Assembly (NCBI GenBank): GCA_002711845.1
Contig: PASF01000006.1
Coordinates: forward strand, 124,001 to 188,000
Reading direction: 5' to 3'
From: Gammaproteobacteria bacterium
Lineage (GTDB): Bacteria; Pseudomonadota; Gammaproteobacteria; Pseudomonadales; Pseudohongiellaceae
DNA length: 64,000 nt
Every line of letters begins with the position of its first letter. Within the stretch, counting starts at the first letter, position 1. The translations under genes were made by a program, and so were the position numbers. Below the pieces are notes generated by a model. The model was not told where the DNA came from and made no database searches. It saw only the letters and a program-made list of their open reading frames with translations. Positions 11,301-20,345 of this stretch are shown piece by piece.

Positions 11301-11849
11301 CACATGCAGAAAATCGGCTTCACGCTGTATACCGAAATGCTGGAGGAAGCCGTCAAGGCCATTCGTGAAGGCCGCACCCCCAATATCGACCTGGTGCTGC
11401 AAAGCGGCAGTGACATCAACCTGCGTGTACCGGCACTGATCCCCGAAGATTACCTGCCCGACATACACACCCGGCTGATCATGTACAAGCGCATCGCCGG
11501 TGCCCGCGATGATGAAGAGTTGCGCGATCTGCAAATTGAAATGATCGACCGGTTTGGACTGCTGCCCGATGCCGCCCGCATCCTGTTCTCGGTGACCGAG
11601 CTGAAACTGCGCGCCGAAGCCATGGGCATCAGCAAGATCGACGCCAGCGCCCAGACCGGGCGTATCGTGTTCCGCCAGCACACCCGGGTCGACCCGCTGT
11701 CCATCGTGCAGCTGGTGCAGAAACACTCACGCATCTACAAACTGTCAGGCCCCACCCAACTGGGCTTCACGCACGGGCAGGAAAAGGCCGTGGCCCGCAT
11801 CGAGTTCATCAACAAGACCCTGGACCAATTGCGCCTTACGGCCGAGTAG
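8361..11849 (+). CDS. mfd: Transcription-repair coupling factor Mfd
   Basis: Mfd (1162 aa) is an ATP-dependent translocase that removes RNA polymerase stalled at lesions and recruits UvrA. Seen in order: the UvrB-like N-terminal domain (ETLPYDTFSPHQDIVSERL), the RNA-polymerase-interacting domain (VVHIDHGVGRYCGL), the helicase motifs (GDVGFGKTEVAMRA, DEEHRFGV, TATPIPRTL, RGRVGRSHHQAYAYLL) and the C-terminal TRCF domain. The start is ATG 8361 (MPAFNILRPELPA); upstream in-frame codons do not resemble the family. A short Gly/Ser/Lys-rich insertion lies near residues 61-80. Its 3' end overlaps the convergent symporter gene by 14 bases. Confidence 0.98.
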   Translation: MPAFNILRPELPAARHTVQWQPLPDSQLSLALVQAARQAPGPVLVITNSSEEAEQLRRELQFFSAGGGRSAGGDKSASDGKSALPVYTFPDWETLPYDTFSPHQDIVSERLNALYHLPDMRRGILIVPVNSAMHRLPPQAYVQGNSLQLAAGETLNTDTLRQRLINAGYQYVDSVYEHGEFTVRGAIMDIFPMGSKLPYRIDLFDDEIESLRIFDPETQLSLEKVPAIRLLPGKEYPLDEHGRRGFRTRFRELFDVDTRDCTLYQDISEGIQSAGVEYYLPLFFDELSHLFEYLPADTLIVRSRQLEPPALRFWQDIESRYEDRRYDRQRPILAPATLFLTPEDVFRHIKHFSSIALQDSADAAGTGTDFPNLSADNARAEPLQALHTWLLAHPDYRVLFCAESAGRREVLTELLRTAGLSPVPVDGWRDFVDGSQSMAICIASLDKGLLLPSEKLMMITETQLLGRKIAQRRRRRRAQDNTDFIIKSLTELHLGAAVVHIDHGVGRYCGLQTLTIEDETAEFLTLEYANQAKLYVPVASLHLISRYGGADPELAPLDNLGSDQWQKNKRKAAEKIRDAAVELLDIYAKRESRGGFPFRCDDIDYDKFAASFPFEETPDQQDAINGVIADMQSARSMDRLVCGDVGFGKTEVAMRAAFIAVQNHKQVVMLVPTTLLAQQHHDSFRDRFADWPVNIDLISRFRSGKEQDATLEKIRAGKVDIIIGTHKLLQNSIKYKDLGLLIIDEEHRFGVQQKERIKALRAEVDILTLTATPIPRTLNMAMSGVRDLSLIVTPPAKRLSVKTFVREQQDSLVKEAILRELLRGGQLFYLHNEVKTIERTAEHLRDLVPEARVCVAHGQLPERELEVIMADFYHKRYNILVCSTIIETGIDVPSANTIIIDRADKLGLAQLHQLRGRVGRSHHQAYAYLLTPPHKAMSADALKRLDAITAASTLGAGFTLASHDLEIRGAGEILGEEQTGHMQKIGFTLYTEMLEEAVKAIREGRTPNIDLVLQSGSDINLRVPALIPEDYLPDIHTRLIMYKRIAGARDDEELRDLQIEMIDRFGLLPDAARILFSVTELKLRAEAMGISKIDASAQTGRIVFRQHTRVDPLSIVQLVQKHSRIYKLSGPTQLGFTHGQEKAVARIEFINKTLDQLRLTAE

Positions 11850-13248
11850 ACTGTTCAGCAGGCTTTGGCGAGCCTTGCTGCGGTCCTGCACGCAGGCGCG
11901 CAAAGTAATCACGGGCTGCAGCCGTCACCTTGCCGGACAACAGGAAGGTGGCGGTCATGGTCGGCACGGCCATCAACGCATACGCGGAATCGATGATGGC
12001 AAACACTGCTTCCAGTGGAATGATCGCACCTACCAGTACCAGTAGCGTGTAATAGTATTTGTAGGCATCCTGGTGGTGAGCGCCGATCAGGAAACCAAGA
12101 CACTTGGCACCGTAGTACCAGAAAGTAAACATGGTGCTGGAAGCGAAGATCAGCACCACAAAGGCGATCAGGTAGGCGCCGACGTTGCCGGGCAATACCT
12201 CGGAGAATGCCATGGCGGTCATGGTGACCCCATCGACCAGCCCATCCTGCCACACCCCGGTCACCAGAATCACCAGCGCCGTGCAGGTACAGACAATCAG
12301 TGTATCAATCACCGGCCCCATCATGGCCACCAGGCCTTCACGCACCGGTTCTTCGGTTTTGGCAGCACCATGCGCCATGACCTCGGTGCCGATACCGGCT
12401 TCATTGGAGAATGCCCCGCGCATCACACCAATGGTCATCACCCCGACCAGGCCACCACCGACCGCCTGCGGTGAAATCGCCTCCTGCACTATCAGCCACA
12501 GGTAACCGGGCAGCTCAGTGATATGCGCCGCCAGGACCAGCAGTGTCATGGCCATATACAGACCCACCATTGACGGGACCAGCCGCACCGCGACATAACC
12601 GACCCGCCGGACACCGCCGAAAATCACCGACGCCACCAGCCCGGCCGAGAACAATCCGAACAGCAGGTTGAACACCAACGGATTCTGGCTGTCGGCCAGA
12701 CCCGCCGGCGCAAACACCACCTCACGCATGACCTGGGTAAGCTGGTTGATCTGCACGATGGGCAGGGTGCCGATCAGCGCGGCGGTGGCAAACATGACTG
12801 CCAACCATTGCCAGCGCTTGCCCAGCCCTTCGCGGATGATATACATGGGGCCGCCCTGGACATCGCCACGACTGTCCTTGCCGCGGTACATGACCGCCAG
12901 CGTGCAGGTAAAAAACTTGGTGGCCACGCCCACCACGGCAGTGACCCACATCCAGAATACGGCACCGGGCCCACCCAGGCCGATGGCCAGCGCCACCCCG
13001 GCAATGTTGCCCATACCCAGCGTGCCGGACAGCGCCGCTGACAGAGCCTGCAGGTGACTCAGATCACCGGGATCGTCCTTGTTGTCATAGCGGCCGGTAA
13101 GGATGGCAATGGCGTGTGGAAAATAACGGTACGGTTGCAACCGGCTGATCAGTGCAAAATAGATACCGCCACCCACCAGCAAAATGATCAGTGGCATACC
13201 CCACAAAAAGCCCGCCAGTGTCTGCAGGCCATGTGTTATCGAATCCAT
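11836..13248 (-). CDS. Sodium:alanine/glycine symporter, AGCS family
   Basis: Inner-membrane symporter (470 aa) importing alanine or glycine with Na+. The N-terminal MDSITHGLQTLAGFLWG, the GxGNIAGVALAIGLGGPGA region and GGPMYII are AGCS signatures, and around ten hydrophobic segments are present. The start is ATG 13248; the upstream in-frame region is not family-like. An Na+-driven porter fits a cell that runs Na+-NQR. The substrate cannot be fixed from sequence. The 3' end overlaps mfd. Confidence 0.92.
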   Translation of the reverse strand: MDSITHGLQTLAGFLWGMPLIILLVGGGIYFALISRLQPYRYFPHAIAILTGRYDNKDDPGDLSHLQALSAALSGTLGMGNIAGVALAIGLGGPGAVFWMWVTAVVGVATKFFTCTLAVMYRGKDSRGDVQGGPMYIIREGLGKRWQWLAVMFATAALIGTLPIVQINQLTQVMREVVFAPAGLADSQNPLVFNLLFGLFSAGLVASVIFGGVRRVGYVAVRLVPSMVGLYMAMTLLVLAAHITELPGYLWLIVQEAISPQAVGGGLVGVMTIGVMRGAFSNEAGIGTEVMAHGAAKTEEPVREGLVAMMGPVIDTLIVCTCTALVILVTGVWQDGLVDGVTMTAMAFSEVLPGNVGAYLIAFVVLIFASSTMFTFWYYGAKCLGFLIGAHHQDAYKYYYTLLVLVGAIIPLEAVFAIIDSAYALMAVPTMTATFLLSGKVTAAARDYFARLRAGPQQGSPKPAEQSTRP

Positions 13249-13427
13249 CAGCTGTCCGCCTGTGCTATATTTATTGTTACGCCAATCCGGCAATTGATGC
13301 TAAAGGGTAGCAGAGTCTGGCCATGCTGAAAATCACGGGTATTTTCTGGCCTGTCCTGGCATTTGCTGACATTGACTCGCCTCGGTGACTGGGCAAGAAT
13401 AGTGTCTCACCCGCGTACAAGGTCCCC

Positions 13428-14258
13428 ATGACGAATTTTACCGGCAAGCTGATATCCAATAGCAGATTGATCTGGCTGGCGATCGCATTGAGCGGCCAAT
13501 CGGCAACGGCGCAGGATGGCAGCCGCTGGTATCAGATTGAAGTCACCGTGTTCGCCCACGAAACCAGCAATACCCTTCAGGAGCGCTGGCCCACAGCCGA
13601 CGAGCTGACACTGACCTACCCGGCGCGGGCGCGTGAACTGGACAGCCTGCTGAAGCATCTGACGCTGGAAGACTGGACGGTTTTGCAGCCGGCGCTCACC
13701 GCGACAGAGTCAACGGATACTGATGCGCCCGGTTTATCGGCCGGCCCCGACGCCCAACAACGCAGTGATTATCGTCTGCCTGATGCCGCGCGCGATGCAT
13801 TTGTCGCCCTGCCCGCGGCAGCACATGATTTCACCCAGACCAATCGTGCCCTGAACGAGTCGTCCGCGTACCGGGTGTTGACGCACATGGCCTGGCGCCA
13901 GCCGGTGATGCGCGGCAGCGACGCCACACCGATTGTCGTTGCTGGTGGCCGGCAGTACGGGGATCAGCATGAACTGGCTGGCACGCTGACCATTCGTTTT
14001 AATCAGTCCCGCGACCGCGTCATGCTGGACACCGATCTGCGGCTGGCGCGTTTCAGCGCCGGTCAACAGACTGATGCGCCTGAGCAGCCCCGCTTTGACG
14101 TGACCGAGGTGTTCCCCATGCAGGACAGCCGGGCCATGCGCAGTAATGAGTTCCATTATCTGGACCATCCTGCCATGGGCGTGCTGGTGCAGGTATTTCC
14201 TTACGAGCCGCCGGCGGCGCCGGTCAACACGCTTACCGGAAGCGCGTCGCCGATGTGA
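13428..14258 (+). CDS. csiV: CsiV-like peptidoglycan-binding protein
   Basis: Exported protein (276 aa). A signal peptide ends near QSATAQ (about residue 29), then WYQIEVTVFAH opens the domain. Family features seen are THMAWRQP, the beta-rich GTLTIRFNQSRDRVMLDTDL and the C-terminal MRSNEFHYLDHPAMGVLVQ. In Pseudomonas and Vibrio, CsiV-type proteins help shape or wall regulation. AAGG lies 5 bases before the ATG. It follows mfd in conserved order, interrupted here by the symporter. The last 26 bases overlap the convergent phosphorylase gene. Confidence 0.8.
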   Translation: MTNFTGKLISNSRLIWLAIALSGQSATAQDGSRWYQIEVTVFAHETSNTLQERWPTADELTLTYPARARELDSLLKHLTLEDWTVLQPALTATESTDTDAPGLSAGPDAQQRSDYRLPDAARDAFVALPAAAHDFTQTNRALNESSAYRVLTHMAWRQPVMRGSDATPIVVAGGRQYGDQHELAGTLTIRFNQSRDRVMLDTDLRLARFSAGQQTDAPEQPRFDVTEVFPMQDSRAMRSNEFHYLDHPAMGVLVQVFPYEPPAAPVNTLTGSASPM

Positions 14259-15006
14259 GCAGCAGGCGATGAATCTGCCCCATGCCCTGGTCCAGCACCG
14301 CACGGATACCGGCCATGGTAATGACCTCATCGGACAGGCCCGCCGCCCAGTTCACCGACAGACACACACTGGCATAGGCCAGATCCAGCTCCCGCGCCAG
14401 CGCCGCTTCCGGCATGCCGGTCATGCCGATCATGTCGCAGCCGTCGTGTTGCAGACGCCTGACCTCGGCAACGGACTCCAGCCGCGGCCCCTGCGTGGCA
14501 CCATAGACGCCTTGCGGCCAGACCGGCAGATTCAGCTGCCCGGCGCTGTCCAGCAGTAGCTCGCGCAGCGACTGACTGTAGGGATGGGTAAAGTCAATAT
14601 GCGTGACGCTGGCAGTGAACCGGTCGGCGGACACAATATCCATCTCCTCACCGTCAAAATAGGTGTGCGCGCGGCCATGGGTATAATCAATGATCTGCTC
14701 CGGCACCGCGATGACACCCGGTCCCATCTGCCGGTGGATACCGCCCACCGCATTGACCGCCAGCACCGCTGTCACACCGAGCTCGCGCAGGGCAAACATG
14801 TTGGCGCGATAGTTGATACGATGCGGTGGCACTGTGTGCCCACGGCCATGGCGCGGCAGAAAGTGCACACGCGCCGCCACACCGGGCAGCCGGCCGCTGG
14901 CCACCTGCACGGCAGCGTCCTGGTAAGGGGTCTGTTGCTCGGCTATCTGTTCCACATCAAAACCGGGCAACTCATTCAGGCCGGTGCCGCCAATAAACGC
15001 TAACAT
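14233..15006 (-). CDS. 5'-methylthioinosine/methylthioadenosine phosphorylase
   Basis: Cytoplasmic nucleoside phosphorylase (257 aa) of the trimeric PNP/MTAP family, salvaging methylthio-nucleosides made during polyamine synthesis. Motifs: MLAFIGGTGL (phosphate loop), FLPRHGRGHTVPPHRINYRAN, AVNAVGGIHRQMGPG, TQGPRLES and GMTGMPEAALARELDL. In sequence and gene neighbourhood it resembles the Pseudomonas enzyme shown to prefer methylthioinosine, so that substrate is more likely than MTA. The start is ATG 15006, where the family sequence begins. Confidence 0.9.
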   Translation of the reverse strand: MLAFIGGTGLNELPGFDVEQIAEQQTPYQDAAVQVASGRLPGVAARVHFLPRHGRGHTVPPHRINYRANMFALRELGVTAVLAVNAVGGIHRQMGPGVIAVPEQIIDYTHGRAHTYFDGEEMDIVSADRFTASVTHIDFTHPYSQSLRELLLDSAGQLNLPVWPQGVYGATQGPRLESVAEVRRLQHDGCDMIGMTGMPEAALARELDLAYASVCLSVNWAAGLSDEVITMAGIRAVLDQGMGQIHRLLLTSATRFR

Positions 15007-15113
15007 AGTCTGTCTCCTGTCTGTCAGGCGGCAGTATAACAACGAAAACCCGACAGTGGTGTTGACAGCATGCGCACAACTATTCCTAAAATGGTGGTCT
15101 CGATGTATCGGTC

Positions 15114-16052
15114 ATGGAATACCCGATGAAACGACTTCTCAAGCTGCTGTGGCACCAGCAACAGCACCTGCCCGACGCAGTGTCCCGCGCCATCTACAAG
15201 CAGATGCGCAAACGCGGCTACGCCCCTGCCTACGACTTCACGACCGATTTTTTTGGTCTTGAGTACGACGGCAACCTGCGCAACAACATCGATTTTGCCA
15301 TTTATTTTTACGGTGCTTTTGAAAAGCCCCTGCTGTTTTTCATGCGCGATGCCCTGCACGCCATTGCCGGTGTCGAGGGCGTGTTTGTCGACGTCGGCGC
15401 CAATGTCGGGCAGCATGCGCTGTTCATGTCACAGCGCGCCCACCGGGTGATTGCGTTTGAACCCTATGCCCCGGTACGCGAGCGTCTGGCGCACCAGATT
15501 CGCCTGAACGCCATCCGCAACATCACCGTGGAGCCGGTGGGTCTGAGTGACGAGACTGCTCACCAGGCTTTCTACGCGCCCACCGGTGACAACGCCGGCA
15601 TTGGTTCCTTTGATGTCAGCACCACGGAAAAAGGCAATACGCTGCTCGGAGACCTGCACGTGATTCGCGGTGACGACTATTTTGCCGTGAACCCGCCCGA
15701 CTACCTGCATCTGATCAAACTGGACGTGGAAGGTTTCGAGAAACCGGCGCTGCAGGGGCTGCAACAAACCCTGCAACGCTACCGTCCGCTGATTGTCTGT
15801 GAGCTGAGCTACGGCAACGCGCTGTCGTTCAAGACCCGGGATGAGATCATGCAGTGCCTGCCGGAAAATTATGTACTGCTGCAGTTTAACAAGCGCAAGT
15901 CAGATGGCAGCAAAAACCGGCGCAAGGATGGCCGCACAAGAATCAGCGGCGCCTATGATCTGATCCCCTATGCCGGGCCGCTGGACAAGGGTCAGGATGA
16001 CCTGATCGCCTGTCCGCTGGAGTACCGGCAGACAATTCCGCGCGTTGGCTAG
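15114..16052 (+). CDS. FkbM-family SAM-dependent methyltransferase
   Basis: Predicted O-methyltransferase (312 aa) of the FkbM family. The SAM site is the VFVDVGANVGQHALFMS glycine-rich loop followed by VIAFEPYAPV; LHLIKLDVEGFEKPALQG is the second FkbM signature. Such enzymes often modify polysaccharides or secondary metabolites, but no sugar-biosynthesis genes are nearby, so the substrate is unknown. The start may be ATG 15114 or ATG 15126. It is followed by repeat copy 1. Confidence 0.85.
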   Translation: MEYPMKRLLKLLWHQQQHLPDAVSRAIYKQMRKRGYAPAYDFTTDFFGLEYDGNLRNNIDFAIYFYGAFEKPLLFFMRDALHAIAGVEGVFVDVGANVGQHALFMSQRAHRVIAFEPYAPVRERLAHQIRLNAIRNITVEPVGLSDETAHQAFYAPTGDNAGIGSFDVSTTEKGNTLLGDLHVIRGDDYFAVNPPDYLHLIKLDVEGFEKPALQGLQQTLQRYRPLIVCELSYGNALSFKTRDEIMQCLPENYVLLQFNKRKSDGSKNRRKDGRTRISGAYDLIPYAGPLDKGQDDLIACPLEYRQTIPRVG

Positions 16053-16087
16053 TAGTTGCGCTTTCAGATACCTCTCCGTTTGGACAA

Positions 16088-16558
16088 CGGCCCGGCCAGC
16101 GGGTAGCAGATCCAGCCCGACCGCCTTCTTTTGGCATTCACCGGGCGGTGCGGAACTCGACGTCGCGGCTGCGCCGCTCCGGACTCAAACAGTCCTACCG
16201 CTTTTTCCGGAGAATGCCAAAAGAAAAAACGCGGCCTGATTGGGCTGAATGCTGCCACCCGCTACCCGGGCCTTTTGCAACCGTCCATGCGGGCTACGAA
16301 CCTGCGGATTTGCACGAGGGACGGGGGTCGGAGGGAGCGCTGGGAACCAATCAGGCCATGTTTTCTTCTTTGCTCACGCACCCGATCAGCGGGAGGACTG
16401 TCTGAGTCCCGAGCGGCAGCGCCGCGAGGTCGCCCGTTTTTGAAATCATAGGCGCCCCGCCGGGTGCGGGAGCAAAGAAGATGGTCGGTTCACAGTGTCC
16501 CTCCGATTCCCGGCCCGATCTCATCAGGACCACAATCAACTACCCGCTGGCCGGGCCG
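16088..16558. repeat. Paired-hairpin intergenic repeat, copy 1
   Basis: Non-coding 471-bp element bounded by a perfect 19-bp inverted repeat (16088-16106 against 16540-16558). Inside are two long imperfect palindromes: unit A (16088-16272) with inner arms 16126-16144/16207-16225, and unit B (16329-16505) with arms 16365-16384/16461-16480. The loop of B, reverse complemented, matches the loop of A (shared GGACTCA, ACAGTCC and GCGGC), so the units are an inverted pair. A related copy lies at 24962-25389. It fills the gap between fkbM (plus) and the tRNA operon (minus). No protein is likely. Confidence 0.85.
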
Positions 16559-16624
16559 ATCTCGATCGAAGCACCTTGCCGTTTTGTCGAACGTGCAGGT
16601 TCTCATCCCGCCGCAGCCGCAAAC

Positions 16625-16654
16625 AAAAAAGGCCACCTGACGGTGACCTTTTTT
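16625..16654 (-). terminator. Rho-independent terminator of the tRNA Pro-His-Arg operon
   Basis: On the minus strand GGTCACC, a four-base loop and GGTGGCC are followed by six T's, three bases after the tRNA-Arg CCA end. The A-run on the other side makes it potentially bidirectional. Confidence 0.85.
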
Positions 16655-16657
16655 GTT

Positions 16658-16734
16658 TGGCGCGCCCGGCAGGAATCGAACCTGCAACCCCCGGCTTAGA
16701 AGGCCGGTGCTCTATCCGATTGAGCTACGGGCGC
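16658..16734 (-). tRNA. tRNA-Arg (anticodon TCT)
   Basis: A 77-base cloverleaf with CCA encoded. The acceptor GCGCCCG pairs with CGGGCGC; the anticodon loop CTTCTAA reads AGA. Last gene of the Pro-His-Arg operon. Confidence 0.97.
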
Positions 16735-16764
16735 AAAGCAGGCTCTGCTCCGCTGCTGGGAATA

Positions 16765-16841
16765 TGGGGTGGCTGATGGGGCTCGAACCCACGACAACCG
16801 GAGTCACAGTCCGGGGCTCTACCAACTGAGCTACAACCACC
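16765..16841 (-). tRNA. tRNA-His (anticodon GTG)
   Basis: A 77-base cloverleaf with CCA encoded. It has the extra 5' G (G-1) opposite discriminator C that defines tRNA-His. Middle gene of the operon. Confidence 0.97.
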
Positions 16842-16888
16842 ATAAATCAACTGTCGATCGCTATGACCAATGCATACGTTTGCGAAAT

Positions 16889-16965
16889 TGGTCGGGGTAG
16901 AGAGATTTGAACTCCCGACATCCTGCACCCAAAGCAGGCGCGCTACCAGACTGCGCTATACCCCG
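16889..16965 (-). tRNA. tRNA-Pro (anticodon TGG)
   Basis: A 77-base cloverleaf with CCA encoded. The acceptor CGGGGTA is typical of bacterial tRNA-Pro; the anticodon loop is TTTGGGT. First gene of the operon. Confidence 0.97.
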
Positions 16966-17007
16966 AAACTCGCCCCGAAAACATACCATCGTCATCGCGA
17001 GGACGGC

Positions 17008-17036
17008 ATAATACTCATGGAGGGCAACTCCGTCAA
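17008..17036 (-). promoter_or_regulatory. Sigma-70 promoter of the tRNA Pro-His-Arg operon
   Basis: TTGACG, 17-base spacer, TATTAT on the minus strand, about 35 bases before the tRNA-Pro. The GC-rich stretch after the -10 fits growth-rate/stringent control of stable RNA genes. Confidence 0.85.
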
Positions 17037-17052
17037 CGATTGATTGGAATTT

Positions 17053-18450
17053 CTACTCCCGTTCAATGCGCCAACGGCTGCCTTCGGCGCCATCTTCCAC
17101 CACCACTTTCATGGCATTGAGTTTATCGCGGATCTCATCTGCGAGCGCCCAGTTTTTATCCAGTCGCGCCTGACGTCGCTGGGCAATCAACGCATCGATG
17201 GCCTGCGCATCCACGTCCGCAGCGCTGTTGCGCAGGAAGACCTCAGGCACGTCCTGCAACAGGCCCAGCACACCACCGAGCTTCACCATTAGCCGCGCCA
17301 ATTCAGCGGCATGCACAGCATCCAGGTCCCGGGCTTTGTTCAGGTCACGGGCCAGTTCAAACAGCACGGCGATTGCTTCGGCGGTATTAAAATCGTCATC
17401 CATGGCCTGCCGAAAGGCTTTTTCGTATTGGCTGTTGGTCAGGTCACGGGCCTGCTCGGCGCCGGCACCGCGGATGGCCAGATACAGTCGCTCCAGTGAC
17501 GCAGCGGCCTGCTCCAGGCCCTGATCCGAATAATTGATGGGGCTGCGATACTGACTGGCAACCAGCAGATAGCGCACCACTTCAGCCGGGTATCTGGCCA
17601 GAACGTCGCGCACGGTGAAGAAATTGCCCAGCGATTTGGACATTTTTTCATTGTCGACACGCACCGAGCCATTGTGCATCCAGTACCGGGCAAAATGTTT
17701 ACCGGTGGCCGCCTCCGACTGTGCAATCTCGTTCTCATGATGCGGGAACATCAGGTCCGAGCCGCCCCCGTGAATATCAAACGAATCACCGAGGCAGCAG
17801 GTCGACATCGCCGAGCACTCGATGTGCCAGCCCGGACGCCCGTAACCCCAGGGCGAGTCCCAGCCTACATCGTCGTCCTTGGCTGCTTTCCACAATGCAA
17901 AATCCCGCGGGTCACGCTTCAGTTCACCGACTTCGATACGGGCGCCCGCCAGCAACTCTTCCGGATTCTTGTTGGACAGCTTGCCGTAGCCGTCGAACTG
18001 ACGCACCGCGTAATACACATCGCCATTGCTGGCACGATAGGCATGATCACTGGCAATGAGTTTTTCAATCATGGCGACGATGTCTGCAATGTGCGCCGTC
18101 GCCCGTGGCTCATGGTCCGGCTGCAACACGAACAGCGCGGCTTCATCTTCGCGCGTGGCGGTGATAAAACGCTCGGTCAGGTCAGCAAAATACTCGCCAT
18201 TTTCCCGGGCCCGACGCAAGATCTTGTCGTCGATATCGGTGATATTGCGCACATAATTGACGTCATAACCCAGATACCGCAGATACCGCACGACCACATC
18301 GAAGGCAACCAGCATGCGGGCGTGGCCAATGTGGCTGTAGTCGTACGTCGTCAAACCGCAGACATACATGCTCACCTTGCCCGGTTGCAGCGGCTCAAAG
18401 CGTTCCTTTCTGCGTGTCAGCGTGTTGTAGATCTGTAAATCGTTGCTCAT
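17053..18450 (-). CDS. cysS: Cysteine-tRNA ligase
   Basis: Class I aminoacyl-tRNA synthetase (465 aa). The HIGH motif is in TTYDYSHIGHAR and KMSKS in NEKMSKSLGN. Zinc ligands appear as the cysteine of MYVCGLTTYD, ECSAMS and the histidines of MFPHHENE. The start is ATG 18450 ([11 protein letters not shown]), sharing its A with the glnS TGA stop, which points to coupling. The tRNA operon promoter lies directly behind its stop codon. Confidence 0.97.
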   Translation of the reverse strand: MSNDLQIYNTLTRRKERFEPLQPGKVSMYVCGLTTYDYSHIGHARMLVAFDVVVRYLRYLGYDVNYVRNITDIDDKILRRARENGEYFADLTERFITATREDEAALFVLQPDHEPRATAHIADIVAMIEKLIASDHAYRASNGDVYYAVRQFDGYGKLSNKNPEELLAGARIEVGELKRDPRDFALWKAAKDDDVGWDSPWGYGRPGWHIECSAMSTCCLGDSFDIHGGGSDLMFPHHENEIAQSEAATGKHFARYWMHNGSVRVDNEKMSKSLGNFFTVRDVLARYPAEVVRYLLVASQYRSPINYSDQGLEQAAASLERLYLAIRGAGAEQARDLTNSQYEKAFRQAMDDDFNTAEAIAVLFELARDLNKARDLDAVHAAELARLMVKLGGVLGLLQDVPEVFLRNSAADVDAQAIDALIAQRRQARLDKNWALADEIRDKLNAMKVVVEDGAEGSRWRIERE

Positions 18451-20240
18451 CATCCTGATATCTTCGCCCATGAATCGCGCAGGCTGACCGTCCGGTTGAC
18501 CACCAGTCTGCCGGGTGCACTGTCAACACGGTCAACACAGAAATAACCTTCCCGCTCGAACTGGAAGCTGTCTTCGGCCGCCGCTGTCGCCAGTGACGGC
18601 TCAGCCAGGCAACCGGTCAATATCTGCAGCGAATCCGGGTTCAGACTGCTCTTGAAGTCACCCAGTGCCTTGTCGTCGGGATTGGCGTTCAGGAACAGTC
18701 TGTCGTAAATGCGGACTTCTGCCGGCACCGCGGCAGCAGCGGGGACCCAGTGAACCACGCCCTTGACCTTGCGACCGACCGGGTTCTGACCCAGCGTCTG
18801 GTCATCGTAACTGCAGCGTAACTCAATGACCTCGCCGGCAGCATTCCTGATGACCTCGTCACAACGAATCACGTAGGCACCGCGCAGGCGGACCTCGGCG
18901 CCGGTGGTCAGGCGCTTGAACCCGGGCGGGGGCACTTCTTCAAAGTCACTGCGATCGATAAACAGCTCGGCAGCAAACGGCAGTTCCCGGTGCCCGATAT
19001 CCTTTTTTGGATGCCTGGGCAGCTGCAGAATTTCCTGTTTGTCCGCCGGATAGTTGGTGAGCGTGACTTTTAGCGGGCGCAGCACACACATCGCGCGTGG
19101 CGCATGGGTGTCCAGATCTTCACGGATGCTGTGCTCCAGCATGCCCACATCAACAATGCTTTCGCTGCGACTCATGCCGATCATGTCGCAGAAGTGACGA
19201 ATGCTGTGCGGGGTGTAACCGCGCCGGCGCAGGCCTGACAGCGTCGGCATGCGTGGATCATCCCAGCCGGACACCAGGCTGAGCTCCACCAGTTCCTTGA
19301 GTTTGCGTTTGCTCATCACGGTGTAGTTGATGTTCAGCCGCGCAAATTCGGTCTGCTCGGGCAGCACATAGGCCGCCTCCGGCGCCTTGTTGCCCAGTGC
19401 CACGCAGGCAGCATCGAGCGACTCGGCCGGCAGGTTCTGCAGAATCCAGTCGTACAGTGGCCGGTGATCCTCAAACTCCAGTGTGCACAGGGAATGTGTG
19501 ACATGTTCCAGCGCATCGGAAATGCAATGCGCGTAGTCATACATCGGATAGACTTTCCAGGACTCGCCGGTCTGATGATGGTTGATGCTGCGAATACGAT
19601 AGATGACCGGATCGCGCATATTGATATTGGGTGAGGCCATATCAATTTTCGCGCGCAGACTGTGGCTGCCGTTGGCAAATTCGCCGGCCTGCATGCGTGT
19701 AAACAGATCCAGGTTTTCCTCGACACTGCGCTCGCGGAACGGACTGTCGCGCCCGGGTTCGGTCAGCGTGCCCCGATATTCACGTGCCTGATCCGGCGTC
19801 AGGCTGCACACATAGGCTTTGCCCAGACGAATCAGCTCAATGGCGAAGTCGTACAGATACTGAAAATAGGATGATGTGTAGCGCACCTCGCCCTGCCAGT
19901 CGAAACCCAGCCAGCGGATGTCCTCGCGAATTGCATCGATGTATTCCTGGCTTTCTTTTTCCGGGTTGGTGTCATCAAAGCGCAGATTGCAGGCCCCCTG
20001 ATAACCGGCATCCAGATAGGACCGGGCCAGACCGAAGTTCAGGCAGATCGATTTAGCATGACCGATGTGCAGAAATCCGTTGGGTTCCGGGGGAAACCGG
20101 GTCTGTACGCGACCACCGTGCTTGCCCGCCGCCAGGTCCTGATCAACCAGGTGGCGGATAAAATGTGACGGACCCTTGTGGTCGATTCTGTCAGCGTTCG
20201 CGGGCGTTTCGGCGTGATCGGTGTTGCTGGCATCTGTCAT
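18450..20240 (-). CDS. glnS: Glutamine-tRNA ligase
   Basis: Class I synthetase (596 aa). The HIGH motif is in [18 protein letters not shown], and the KMSKS-like signature is VMSKRKL. It is about 40 residues longer than the E. coli enzyme, with extra length split between the N-terminus (starting [11 protein letters not shown]) and the beta-barrel anticodon-binding part. First gene of a glnS-cysS unit; a presence of direct GlnRS means Gln-tRNA need not be made by transamidation. Confidence 0.97.
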   Translation of the reverse strand: MTDASNTDHAETPANADRIDHKGPSHFIRHLVDQDLAAGKHGGRVQTRFPPEPNGFLHIGHAKSICLNFGLARSYLDAGYQGACNLRFDDTNPEKESQEYIDAIREDIRWLGFDWQGEVRYTSSYFQYLYDFAIELIRLGKAYVCSLTPDQAREYRGTLTEPGRDSPFRERSVEENLDLFTRMQAGEFANGSHSLRAKIDMASPNINMRDPVIYRIRSINHHQTGESWKVYPMYDYAHCISDALEHVTHSLCTLEFEDHRPLYDWILQNLPAESLDAACVALGNKAPEAAYVLPEQTEFARLNINYTVMSKRKLKELVELSLVSGWDDPRMPTLSGLRRRGYTPHSIRHFCDMIGMSRSESIVDVGMLEHSIREDLDTHAPRAMCVLRPLKVTLTNYPADKQEILQLPRHPKKDIGHRELPFAAELFIDRSDFEEVPPPGFKRLTTGAEVRLRGAYVIRCDEVIRNAAGEVIELRCSYDDQTLGQNPVGRKVKGVVHWVPAAAAVPAEVRIYDRLFLNANPDDKALGDFKSSLNPDSLQILTGCLAEPSLATAAAEDSFQFEREGYFCVDRVDSAPGRLVVNRTVSLRDSWAKISG

Positions 20241-20278
20241 AGTGGCAATTCTGCTTTCTCGGAAGGCTTAAAGCCACT

Positions 20279-20284
20279 ATTATA
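20279..20284 (-). promoter_or_regulatory. Candidate -10 box of glnS
   Basis: Perfect TATAAT on the minus strand 39 bases before the glnS ATG. No convincing -35 at standard spacing. Confidence 0.4.
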
Positions 20285-20345
20285 ACGTTTTGTGGCCACC
20301 ATCATCTACAACTAACCACGACAACCAACAAGAGCGCAGTGCATT

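Noticed and set aside
10107-11726. Long minus-strand open frame (539 codons) within mfd
   Set aside because: Antisense shadow of a clearly real gene; His/Gln/Asp-rich composition is typical of reverse frames in GC-rich DNA.
16131-16451. Open frames across repeat copy 1
   Set aside because: Low-quality reading through palindromes; the matching frames are not kept open or conserved in copy 2, and no start signals are seen.
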